Positions 40,682 through 47,751 of a stretch of 64,000 bases of DNA are shown here, piece after piece (positions within the stretch are counted from its first letter, which is position 1; each line of letters opens with the position of its first letter). The stretch lies in assembly GCA_020634885.1 (NCBI GenBank), contig JACKAW010000002.1, positions 124,001-188,000 of the forward strand, written 5' to 3'. Both the position numbers and the translations under genes were made by a program. The stretch comes from Anaerolineales bacterium. Its GTDB lineage: Bacteria; Chloroflexota; Anaerolineae; Anaerolineales; Villigracilaceae. The notes under the pieces are model-generated. The model was not told the DNA's origin. It was given only the letters and a program-made list of their open reading frames with translations, and did no database searches.

Positions 40682-41691
40682 GCGAAAAGAAACCCCTTAC
40701 CCGCGCCGAACAGGTTCGGTTACGCCGCGCACAACAGAACGAAAAGGAAGTGCGCAAAGTTGCCACCCAGGCAACCAAGCCGATGGTCAAGGTCACTTCG
40801 CGTACCCCCACCGTTCCGCTTTCCTCCGTGCAGAACACAAAGAACGAACGCCGTTACAACATTGCCCTCGGCTCGCCGGAGTTTCACCTCAACAAGCCGA
40901 AGATCAACCTGCCAAAATTTTCCATGCCGCGCATGCCGCACTTCCGTGCCAATTGGCGGATGGGCGCGTTGATCCTGGCATTCGTGCTTATTACCGCGTT
41001 GGTACTGGCGTTTCAACTGCCTTACTTTTATGTGCCTTCCGCCAATGTCTTCGGCAACACTCGCATTTCCGCTGAAGAGATCAACGGCATCATTGGCGTT
41101 TCGGGGCAGAACATCTTCACCCTCAAACCTGATGAACTGGAGCGCCGCCTGCGCCTGAACTACCCCGAGATCACATCGGCTCAGGTGGATGTATACCTGC
41201 CCAACGTGGTCTATGTCACTGTCGTCGAACGTCAGCCTGTGCTTTTGTGGCAGCAAGGTTCAGAATACACCTGGGTCGATGCAAGCGGCGTTGCCTTCCG
41301 TCCGCGAGGCGAAGCGGCGGGGTTGGTCGTCGTCAACGCAGTGGATGCGCCGCCAGCCGGCGTGAACACAACCAACGACCCATACAGCCCGCCGCCCTTC
41401 ATCCAAAAAGAACTGGTGGATGCGGCGACGGCTCTAGCTCCGCTCGTGCCTGCCGGTTCCACCCTAAGCTATTCCAACGCTGAAGGTTTCAACTTCAAAG
41501 ACCCGCAAGGTTGGACGGCGGCATTCGGTACCAGCGCCAATGACATGGCGTTGAAAATTCGTGTGTATCAGGCGTTGGTGGCTTCACTCAACCAACGCGG
41601 CAAGACCCCCATCTTTATCAGCGTTATCCATCCCGATGGTCCGTATTATCGAATGACCCAAACAACGGAAATTGAAGACGAAGAGAATTAA
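40678..41691 (+). CDS. ftsQ: Cell division protein FtsQ/DivIB
   Basis: A 337-residue bitopic protein: a long basic cytoplasmic N-terminus (about 95 residues), one membrane helix (about 96-116), then a POTRA domain (FYVPSANVFGNTRISAEEINGI and following, about 118-185) and the FtsQ beta domain. It scaffolds the divisome with FtsL-like and FtsB-type partners. The start overlaps ddl (ATGA), and ftsA follows after 5 bp. The N-terminal region is longer than in E. coli FtsQ. Confidence 0.9.
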   Translation: MSEKKPLTRAEQVRLRRAQQNEKEVRKVATQATKPMVKVTSRTPTVPLSSVQNTKNERRYNIALGSPEFHLNKPKINLPKFSMPRMPHFRANWRMGALILAFVLITALVLAFQLPYFYVPSANVFGNTRISAEEINGIIGVSGQNIFTLKPDELERRLRLNYPEITSAQVDVYLPNVVYVTVVERQPVLLWQQGSEYTWVDASGVAFRPRGEAAGLVVVNAVDAPPAGVNTTNDPYSPPPFIQKELVDAATALAPLVPAGSTLSYSNAEGFNFKDPQGWTAAFGTSANDMALKIRVYQALVASLNQRGKTPIFISVIHPDGPYYRMTQTTEIEDEEN

Positions 41692-41696
41692 TAATT

Positions 41697-42938
41697 ATGG
41701 AAGAGATCGTAGTAGGCATTGATGTAGGCACAACCAAGGTCTGCACCCTCGTAGGGAGGGTGGAGGACGATAAATCCATCCGTATTCTCGGTGTGGGCAT
41801 TGAACCGTCTGAAGGGATTCGCAAAGGCATTGTCGTGGATCTTGCCGCCGCTTCACGCGCGATCAAACGCTCCGTTGAAAAAGCCGAAGGAACCTCCAGC
41901 CTGGAGATCACCAACGCATTTGTCAGTCTTGCGGGTGCGCATGTCTCTTCGGTGAACAGTCGAGGTTCCACCGGCGTCCCTGGCGGCATCATCGAATTTC
42001 AAGACCTTGCGAATGCACTCGAACAAGCGCAAGCCATTGCCATTCCGCACGACCGTGAGATCATTCACGTTATTCAGCGCGGTATCTCGGTCGATGGGCA
42101 GAGCGGCGTAAAGCATCCCATTGGGATGCACGGCTACAAGCTGGAAGTGGAGACCCACATCATCACCGCCGCCAGCGCCACGGTGGATAACATCCGTCAA
42201 TGCGTCAACGCCGCCGGTGTGGATGTGCAGCAGTTTGTGCTTAATCCGCTCGCCTCGGCAGAAATGGTATTGACCGAACAAGAGCGCGAAATGGGCGTAG
42301 CCGTCTGCGATATTGGCGGTGGCACCACCGACCTCGCCATTTATGTCGATGGTGATGTGTGGCACACCATGGTTCTTGCCGTGGGCGGTAACCACGTTAC
42401 GCAGGATGTAGCCCACGGACTGCGTCTTTCGCAATCACAAGCGGAAGAGGTCAAGAAACAGCAGGGACATGCCCTGAAATCTGCGATTGGCAACGATGAG
42501 TATTTCCACATGCGCCCCTTTGGCGAAGATAAAGATATTCGCATCAACCGCCAGGACCTCGCCATGATCATCGAAGCCCGCGTTGAAGAGACGTTTGAAC
42601 TGATACTGCAAGAGATCAAACGTTCCGGGTATGATGGCTTGCTCCCCGCAGGCATGGTGCTCACCGGCGGAACATCTGCCTTGCCGGGCATCAGCCGTGT
42701 GGCAAGTGAAGTGCTCGGAATGCCCGTCCGCACAGGGCAGCCGCAGAATTTGAAAGGCTTGGTAGATAAGTTAAACTCGCCCATGTATTCAACAAGTTTT
42801 GGTCTGTTGCAATGGGCGATCAGTATGCACGACCATCAGGTTTCCATTGCTAGCAGTGGCAAACGCCGCAAGGCTCGCAGTGAAGGCGGCATTAAGTTTG
42901 ATGCCGTAAAGGATTGGATGAAGCGTTTATTGCCATGA
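41697..42938 (+). CDS. ftsA: Cell division protein FtsA
   Basis: A 413-residue actin-like ATPase. Phosphate motif GIDVGTTKVCTLVG (about 7-20), the 1C domain region with SSVNSRGSTGVPGG, CDIGGGTTDLAIY and VLTGGTSALPGI are typical. It tethers FtsZ filaments to the membrane. The C-terminus ends in a basic amphipathic stretch (FDAVKDWMKRLLP), the expected membrane-targeting helix. It is followed by 107 bp before ftsZ, the largest gap in the cluster. Confidence 0.96.
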   Translation: MEEIVVGIDVGTTKVCTLVGRVEDDKSIRILGVGIEPSEGIRKGIVVDLAAASRAIKRSVEKAEGTSSLEITNAFVSLAGAHVSSVNSRGSTGVPGGIIEFQDLANALEQAQAIAIPHDREIIHVIQRGISVDGQSGVKHPIGMHGYKLEVETHIITAASATVDNIRQCVNAAGVDVQQFVLNPLASAEMVLTEQEREMGVAVCDIGGGTTDLAIYVDGDVWHTMVLAVGGNHVTQDVAHGLRLSQSQAEEVKKQQGHALKSAIGNDEYFHMRPFGEDKDIRINRQDLAMIIEARVEETFELILQEIKRSGYDGLLPAGMVLTGGTSALPGISRVASEVLGMPVRTGQPQNLKGLVDKLNSPMYSTSFGLLQWAISMHDHQVSIASSGKRRKARSEGGIKFDAVKDWMKRLLP

Positions 42939-43045
42939 CGGCAATGAGAAAAGATTCACAATATTGTGAAATTGGTACAAAAATACCCTGTTAAAAAAAC
43001 GCATTCTCGTTTAAGATAAGGCATATTCCTTGCCAGGAGGAACAA

Positions 43046-44212
43046 ATGGATCCGAATAAAAAGAATTTACCAACCGAAGCCTTCGCCCGCATCAAAGTGA
43101 TCGGCGTGGGCGGCGCCGGACAGAACGCCGTCAACCGCATGATGGAAGAGGGCATTCAGGGCGTCGAATTTATTTCTGCCAACTCCGATGCCCAGGCGCT
43201 TACCCTTTCACGCGCTCCCATCCGCGTTCGCCTCGGTGACAAGATCACCCGTGGTCTTGGCGCGGGCGGTGACCCTGAGGTCGGGCGTAAAGCTGCCGAA
43301 GAATCCTCTGATGAACTTTACAACGTGCTCAAAGGCGCGGACATGGTCTTCGTCACAGCGGGTATGGGCGGCGGAACTGGCACCGGCGCGGCTCCTGTTG
43401 TTTCGCAGATCGCCAAAGAATGCGGTGCTCTCACCATCGGCGTTGTGACCCGTCCCTTCACCTTTGAAGGCGGCAAGCGTTCACAATCTGCCGAAGCCGG
43501 TGTTGCGAAGATGAAAGAACACGCGCACACACTCATCTCCATCCCTAATGACCGCCTGCTCCAATTGGCAGACAAGAAATCATCCCTGCAAGATGCCTTC
43601 CGCATGGCAGATGAAGTTCTGCATCAGGGTATTCAGGGCATTTCCGAACTTATCACCATCCCCGGTTTGATCAACCTCGATTTTGCCGATGTGCGCTCGA
43701 TCATGTCTGAAGGCGGCGCGGCGTTGATGGCAGTTGGTCGCGGCTCAGGCGAAGATCGTGCCAAGAACGCTGCCGAACAAGCCATCTCCAGCCAGTTGCT
43801 GGATATCACCATTGACGGCGCGCGTGGTGTGCTCTTCAACATCACCGGCGGTTCAAACATGACCCTCTTTGAGGTCAATCAGGCGGCTGCCATTATCCGC
43901 GAGACCGCTCACCCCGATGTGAACATGATCTTCGGCGCAGTCATTGACCCGAACATGGGCGATGAAGTCCGCTGTACAGTGATTGCCACCGGCTTTGAAC
44001 GCAGTGGCGTCACCCGCCGTGTGTTGGAGCGCATTCCCCGTGTAACAGAGAAACCCTCTTCTGCGGCGAACACCATCTTCACCCCGCGCCCCAGCGAATC
44101 GGTCACCGCGAACACCGAAACCCGCTCCTCTGCGGATGTCAAATCCCAGCCGATCCAAAACATCAACAACGATGATCTGGATGTCCCGACCTTCTTGAGA
44201 AATCGCAGATAA
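43046..44212 (+). CDS. ftsZ: Cell division GTPase FtsZ
   Basis: A 388-residue tubulin homologue. The GTP signature GGGTGTG is at 108-114, the N-terminal IKVIGVGGAGQNAVNRM is standard, and the C-terminal conserved peptide LDVPTFLRNRR (378-388) supplies the FtsA-binding site. AGGAGG 7 nt before ATG 43046 is the strongest ribosome-binding site in the cluster, matching the high level needed. It is the last dcw gene; a strong terminator follows. Confidence 0.99.
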   Translation: MDPNKKNLPTEAFARIKVIGVGGAGQNAVNRMMEEGIQGVEFISANSDAQALTLSRAPIRVRLGDKITRGLGAGGDPEVGRKAAEESSDELYNVLKGADMVFVTAGMGGGTGTGAAPVVSQIAKECGALTIGVVTRPFTFEGGKRSQSAEAGVAKMKEHAHTLISIPNDRLLQLADKKSSLQDAFRMADEVLHQGIQGISELITIPGLINLDFADVRSIMSEGGAALMAVGRGSGEDRAKNAAEQAISSQLLDITIDGARGVLFNITGGSNMTLFEVNQAAAIIRETAHPDVNMIFGAVIDPNMGDEVRCTVIATGFERSGVTRRVLERIPRVTEKPSSAANTIFTPRPSESVTANTETRSSADVKSQPIQNINNDDLDVPTFLRNRR

Positions 44213-44225
44213 CAGAAAATGAATT

Positions 44226-44264
44226 AGACCCCAAAGGCATTTGAAACCTTTGGGGTCTTTTTTT
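44226..44264 (+). terminator. Terminator of the dcw cluster
   Basis: AGACCCCAAAGG (44226-44237) and CCTTTGGGGTCT (44247-44258) form a perfect 12-bp stem followed by seven more T residues. Confidence 0.93.
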
Positions 44265-44269
44265 GTTGG

Positions 44270-44275
44270 TAAAAT
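44270..44275 (+). promoter_or_regulatory. -10 box placed for a leaderless transcript
   Basis: TAAAAT ends 6 nt before ATG 44282, and no Shine-Dalgarno motif is present in the short gap after the ftsZ terminator. Confidence 0.45.
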
Positions 44276-44281
44276 AGAAAT

Positions 44282-44728
44282 ATGAACGCCAAACTTCCCG
44301 AAATAGCCGAACGGCTCAAGACCCCGCCTGCGCATTACTCATATCTCAAACATCGCAAACAGGTTATGCGGCAAATCCTTATGCCGGTTTTGTTGAGCGC
44401 TTTGGTTCTTGTTGCCATTGTAGTGCTGATCAGTTACTCCACTTTCAACCAGGGCGGCGATGTGGGGCGCTGGGCTGCCATCTCTACCATGTGGGTTTCG
44501 GTGTTCATTTTGCTGGGCGGGCTGATCACCCTTGCCATTCTTGCAGGGTTGATCTACGGCATGTCTCGTTTGCTCAATGCCCTGCCTTACTACACCGGCA
44601 TTGCACAAGATTATATTTATATCGCTCGCGGTTACATCATCCGTGGGGCAGATATGGCTGCAAAACCCATTCTCGCCATCAACAGCTGGCTCGAAACCGC
44701 AAAAGCCTTTTTTGAAAGGATATCCTAA
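44282..44728 (+). CDS. Small membrane protein downstream of ftsZ, function unknown
   Basis: A 148-residue protein with two strong membrane helices (about 33-53 and 70-96) and charged ends. The C-terminal part (about 105-148) looks amphipathic. No domain is recognised. The following 63-residue gene starts right after its stop codon, so both probably form one small operon. Its location after the dcw cluster is shared by context only and gives no firm function; a role near the septum or in envelope maintenance is speculative. Confidence 0.72.
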   Translation: MNAKLPEIAERLKTPPAHYSYLKHRKQVMRQILMPVLLSALVLVAIVVLISYSTFNQGGDVGRWAAISTMWVSVFILLGGLITLAILAGLIYGMSRLLNALPYYTGIAQDYIYIARGYIIRGADMAAKPILAINSWLETAKAFFERIS

Positions 44729-44920
44729 ATGAAAAATAGCAGAGTTATTCTTGGCGGCGTCATTCTTGGCGCTGTAACGGGGCTCATTGCCGCCATGCTC
44801 ATCAACCGCCGCGCCGAAAAGAACGAAACCGAAACCGCCATCACTGCGGGCGAAGGCGTCAAACTTGGTGTGCTGGTCTTTGGCTTGCTCCGCGCCATTT
44901 CGTCACTTGGCGATGATTAA
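44729..44920 (+). CDS. Very small single-span membrane protein
   Basis: A 63-residue protein with one N-terminal membrane helix (about 6-24, rich in Gly, Ala and Ile), a charged middle and a hydrophobic C-terminal stretch. AAAGGA lies 9 nt before ATG, which directly abuts the previous stop codon. The N-terminal form (ILGGVILGAVTGLIAAMLI) resembles the YtxH-like group of small membrane proteins. Coupled to the preceding gene. Confidence 0.7.
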   Translation: MKNSRVILGGVILGAVTGLIAAMLINRRAEKNETETAITAGEGVKLGVLVFGLLRAISSLGDD

Positions 44921-44993
44921 CAGACCATAAACCATATCTCACTGACACAAGACCGAGGCGTGACACCCTCGGTTTTTAATTTGGAATTTAATC

Positions 44994-46247
44994 ATGGGCT
45001 CTATTTCCAAACAAACCTATCGTAGATTTTTACTCGGCTCACAAGGACTTTGGCCCGGTCGCCGGTACCGAGGCTTGAGTGGCGCTGAATCCGCTTTGCG
45101 CCAGATGCAGGCATTGCAGCTCGACCCGCTGGTGATGGTTGCCCGCAGTCAGGACATTGCCATGTATGGGCGTGTGCTCGATTACAAGCCAGACCTGCTC
45201 TACAAAATGGCATACGAAAAACGTCAAGCCTTCGATTATGGCGGTTGGCTGATGATGTACCCCATGCAGGAATTTCCCTACTGGCAATTGCCCATGAAGC
45301 GTAGAAAAGAAAAAGGCTTGCGCTGGGAACACTTTGCGCACTCGCCCAAAGAAGTGGTCAAATTTGTGTTGGACGAACTGCGCGAGAAAGGTCCGCTGGG
45401 CAACCGTGACATCGAAGGCGACGCCGTCAAGGCATGGAGTTATCGCGGGCGCAAAGAGACCTCGGTTACATTGTTTTACCTCTGGCTGACGGGCGAAGTG
45501 ATGATCTCCAACCGCAAAGGGTTTGACCGCATCTACGACCTGCGCGAGCGGGTGGTGCCAAAAGAATTCGATTATGCCGCCAGTGTGGAAGAGACCGAAA
45601 ATTTCTTTGCAAAAAAACATATCGCCTTTCACGGCGTTGCGCGTGAGAACTCTTTGAAGACTGACCTGAGTTACTACATCCAACGCAAGGTGGATGTTAA
45701 AGAAGGGAAGCAGATCATTGAACGGCTTGTCGAGATGGGTGCGGTCTCGCGGGTGCGGGTGGAAGGCTTCAGCGAAAACTTCCTGATCCTGAAAGAGGAT
45801 CAAGCCCATTTGTCGGTTCTTGAGGCGGGGCGCGTTCCGAAGGCGTGGAAACCCAAAGGGGGGAACACATCCGAAGAGGTCACCTTCCTCGCGCCGTTGG
45901 AAATTGTCAGCGCCCGTGGACGTGCAAAAAAGGTTTTCGATTTTGATTATGTGTGGGAGGTGTACAAACCCGCGCATCAGCGCAAGTGGGGCTATTACAC
46001 CCTGCCCATTTTATACGGTGATGATCTTGTGGCGCGGCTCGACCCCAAACATGACCGCACGACGAACACCCTGCAAATTCTCGGCTTTTGGCTGGAGAAG
46101 GATGCGCCCAAAGATGCTGCCTTTGCGGATGCGCTTGCCAGTGGCTTGAAGCGCTTTGCCGAGATGATCGGCGCGGAAAAAATTGACCTCGGCGGGGTAA
46201 AGCCGTTGCGTTTGCGCGCTCATTTAAAGGCGAAAATTAAACTATAG
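44994..46247 (+). CDS. YcaQ/AlkX-like winged-helix DNA glycosylase
   Basis: A 417-residue protein of the HTH_42 family, which includes AlkZ and AlkX (YcaQ), DNA glycosylases that unhook interstrand crosslinks and remove bulky alkyl adducts. The segment QALQLDPLVMVARSQDIAMYGR (about 38-59, quoted in parts: QLD and RSQD) carries the Q-x-D motif of the AlkX branch rather than the Q-x-Q of AlkZ. Several winged-helix units can be traced through the chain. ATG at 44994 lacks a good ribosome-binding site. It is a single gene between the small membrane proteins and a YczE-like gene. Confidence 0.85.
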   Translation: MGSISKQTYRRFLLGSQGLWPGRRYRGLSGAESALRQMQALQLDPLVMVARSQDIAMYGRVLDYKPDLLYKMAYEKRQAFDYGGWLMMYPMQEFPYWQLPMKRRKEKGLRWEHFAHSPKEVVKFVLDELREKGPLGNRDIEGDAVKAWSYRGRKETSVTLFYLWLTGEVMISNRKGFDRIYDLRERVVPKEFDYAASVEETENFFAKKHIAFHGVARENSLKTDLSYYIQRKVDVKEGKQIIERLVEMGAVSRVRVEGFSENFLILKEDQAHLSVLEAGRVPKAWKPKGGNTSEEVTFLAPLEIVSARGRAKKVFDFDYVWEVYKPAHQRKWGYYTLPILYGDDLVARLDPKHDRTTNTLQILGFWLEKDAPKDAAFADALASGLKRFAEMIGAEKIDLGGVKPLRLRAHLKAKIKL

Positions 46248-46282
46248 CCGCATGGTATCATCGTGCTCTTATAAGGAGCACC

Positions 46283-46936
46283 ATGCTAAAACCTATTCGT
46301 TGGAAAACGTTCCCTCTCGATTTTTTGCGTATTCAACTTGGCTTTCTTTTGTTCGGGCTGGCGATTGCATTGATGATTCGCGGCAATATTGGTACAAGCG
46401 CTTGGGTGGTGTTGGAAGCGGCGCTGGCATATAGATTTGGAATTACAGTCGGCACCATGACCGTTATCATGGGATTCATTGTGCTGTTCAGTGCGGCGGC
46501 GATGCGTGAGAAGATGGGTTGGGGCACGCTGGCAAACATCCTTTCGATTGGTCCGTGGGTGGATCTGTGGAATTCGTTCATCCCATCGGTGACGGATAAT
46601 TTGCCGTTGCAAATTTTTATGCTGCTGGCTGCAATTTTGCTCATGGGGTTGGGCAGCGCCATTTACATCGGCGTGGATGCGGGGGCGGGTCCGCGCGATA
46701 GTATGATGCTTGCCATCAAACGGACAACGGGGGTGAGCATCCGCGTTTCACGTGCCATCATCGAAGTGACGGTGGTGACCATTGGCTGGCTGCTTGGCGG
46801 TCCGGCTGGCATTGGTACGGTGGTATTCGCTTTGCTGATCGGTCCTTCGGTGCAGTGGGGCTTTAAGATGTTCAACGTGCAGCCGCACAAAGAGAGTGAG
46901 GAAGTGCAGGCGGGCATTGAGGGCGGCGCAGAGTAG
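46283..46936 (+). CDS. YczE/YitT-like integral membrane protein
   Basis: A 217-residue protein with five or six hydrophobic helices. The segments GLAIALMIRGNIGTSAW, GSAIYIGVDAGAGPRDSMMLAI and SRAIIEVTVVTIGWLLGG match the YczE/YyaS family, which contains a repeated Gly-rich helix unit and has no established function. AAGGAG precedes ATG 46283. The LysE-type gene follows 1 nt after its stop, so the two are cotranscribed and might form an export pair. Confidence 0.85.
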   Translation: MLKPIRWKTFPLDFLRIQLGFLLFGLAIALMIRGNIGTSAWVVLEAALAYRFGITVGTMTVIMGFIVLFSAAAMREKMGWGTLANILSIGPWVDLWNSFIPSVTDNLPLQIFMLLAAILLMGLGSAIYIGVDAGAGPRDSMMLAIKRTTGVSIRVSRAIIEVTVVTIGWLLGGPAGIGTVVFALLIGPSVQWGFKMFNVQPHKESEEVQAGIEGGAE

Positions 46937-46937
46937 T

Positions 46938-47549
46938 ATGTGGATTTACCTTATTCAAGGAATTGGATTCGGCTTCGCCGCCGCTTCACAGGTGGGACCG
47001 TTTCAACTGTTTCTGATCTCTCAAGCCTTAACTCGCGGCTGGAAGCGTACCCTGCCGGGCGCATTCGCCCCGTTGCTGAGCGATGGTCCGATCGTGCTGT
47101 TGAGCGTTCTGGTGCTTAGTCAATTACCCGCTTGGGCGCAGCGTGCCATGTACATCCTTGGCGGACTTTTCGTCCTGTACCTTGCTTATGGCGCTTTCAA
47201 GTCATGGCGTAATTTTGATGAGACGGTCGTCCATCCCGAATTATCCGGTCAGCAGACCATCTTCAAGGCGGCGCTCACCAATCTGCTTAGTCCGGGCGCG
47301 TATCTGTTTTGGATGTTCATCACAGGTCCCATTTTGGTGAGAGGCTGGCAGGAAACGCCCATAAATGGAATGGGGCTCCTGCTCGGCTTTTACATAACCT
47401 TCATTCTCAGCTTGATCGTGATGATCGTTGTCTTTGGCACGGCTTCAAAATTCGGTCCGAAACTTAACCGCGCATTGCTTGGTATTTCATGCGTTTTTTT
47501 ATTTGGTTTTGGGGTCTATCAGTTGGTGCTTGGCGCAGTTGGCGCTTAG
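46938..47549 (+). CDS. LysE-family exporter
   Basis: A 203-residue protein with six predicted helices. The opening GIGFGFAAASQVGPFQLFLISQAL carries the Gly and Pro pattern of LysE/RhtB exporters (G-x-x-x-G-P), and the middle has NLLSPGAYLFWMF typical of the family. LysE-type proteins export amino acids or small cationic compounds by proton exchange. ATG at 46938 is preferred, since the longer frame overlaps the YczE-like gene. Substrate unknown. Confidence 0.85.
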   Translation: MWIYLIQGIGFGFAAASQVGPFQLFLISQALTRGWKRTLPGAFAPLLSDGPIVLLSVLVLSQLPAWAQRAMYILGGLFVLYLAYGAFKSWRNFDETVVHPELSGQQTIFKAALTNLLSPGAYLFWMFITGPILVRGWQETPINGMGLLLGFYITFILSLIVMIVVFGTASKFGPKLNRALLGISCVFLFGFGVYQLVLGAVGA

Positions 47550-47596
47550 TAAGTGTTCGGTCAAAATGAACCGGATATCGTGAAGAAAAAATTAAT

Positions 47597-47670
47597 CCAC
47601 GAAGTACACGAAGGCACACGAAGTTTTGACCTGCGCTTTGTTGAGATTCGTGTTTGTCCGTGTACTTAAG
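47597..47670. repeat. Palindromic intergenic repeat of the CACGAAG type
   Basis: CCACGAAGTACACGAAGGCACACGAAG-type words (left arm 47597-47623) face their imperfect reverse complements TTCGTGTTTGTCCGTGTACTT (in 47646-47670). It is built from the same words as the repeat at 775-834, and no frame is supported. Confidence 0.6.
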
Positions 47671-47697
47671 AAATAGTCTCTTTGTGATTTTGATATC

Positions 47698-47738
47698 AAA
47701 AAAAGAACCCATCTTATTGTGAGATGAGTTCTTTTTTT
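47698..47738. terminator. Bidirectional terminator
   Basis: AAAAAAAGAAC (47698-47708) and GTTCTTTTTTT (47728-47738) enclose an inner ATCT/AGAT stem. It separates the LysE-type gene from the convergent P-type ATPase gene. Confidence 0.85.
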
Positions 47739-47751
47739 CGGAGTTACTTTT

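Noticed and set aside
45039..45977. Minus-strand open frame of 312 codons
   Set aside because: Antisense to the YcaQ-like gene, whose family motif is clear; no domain in the antisense product.
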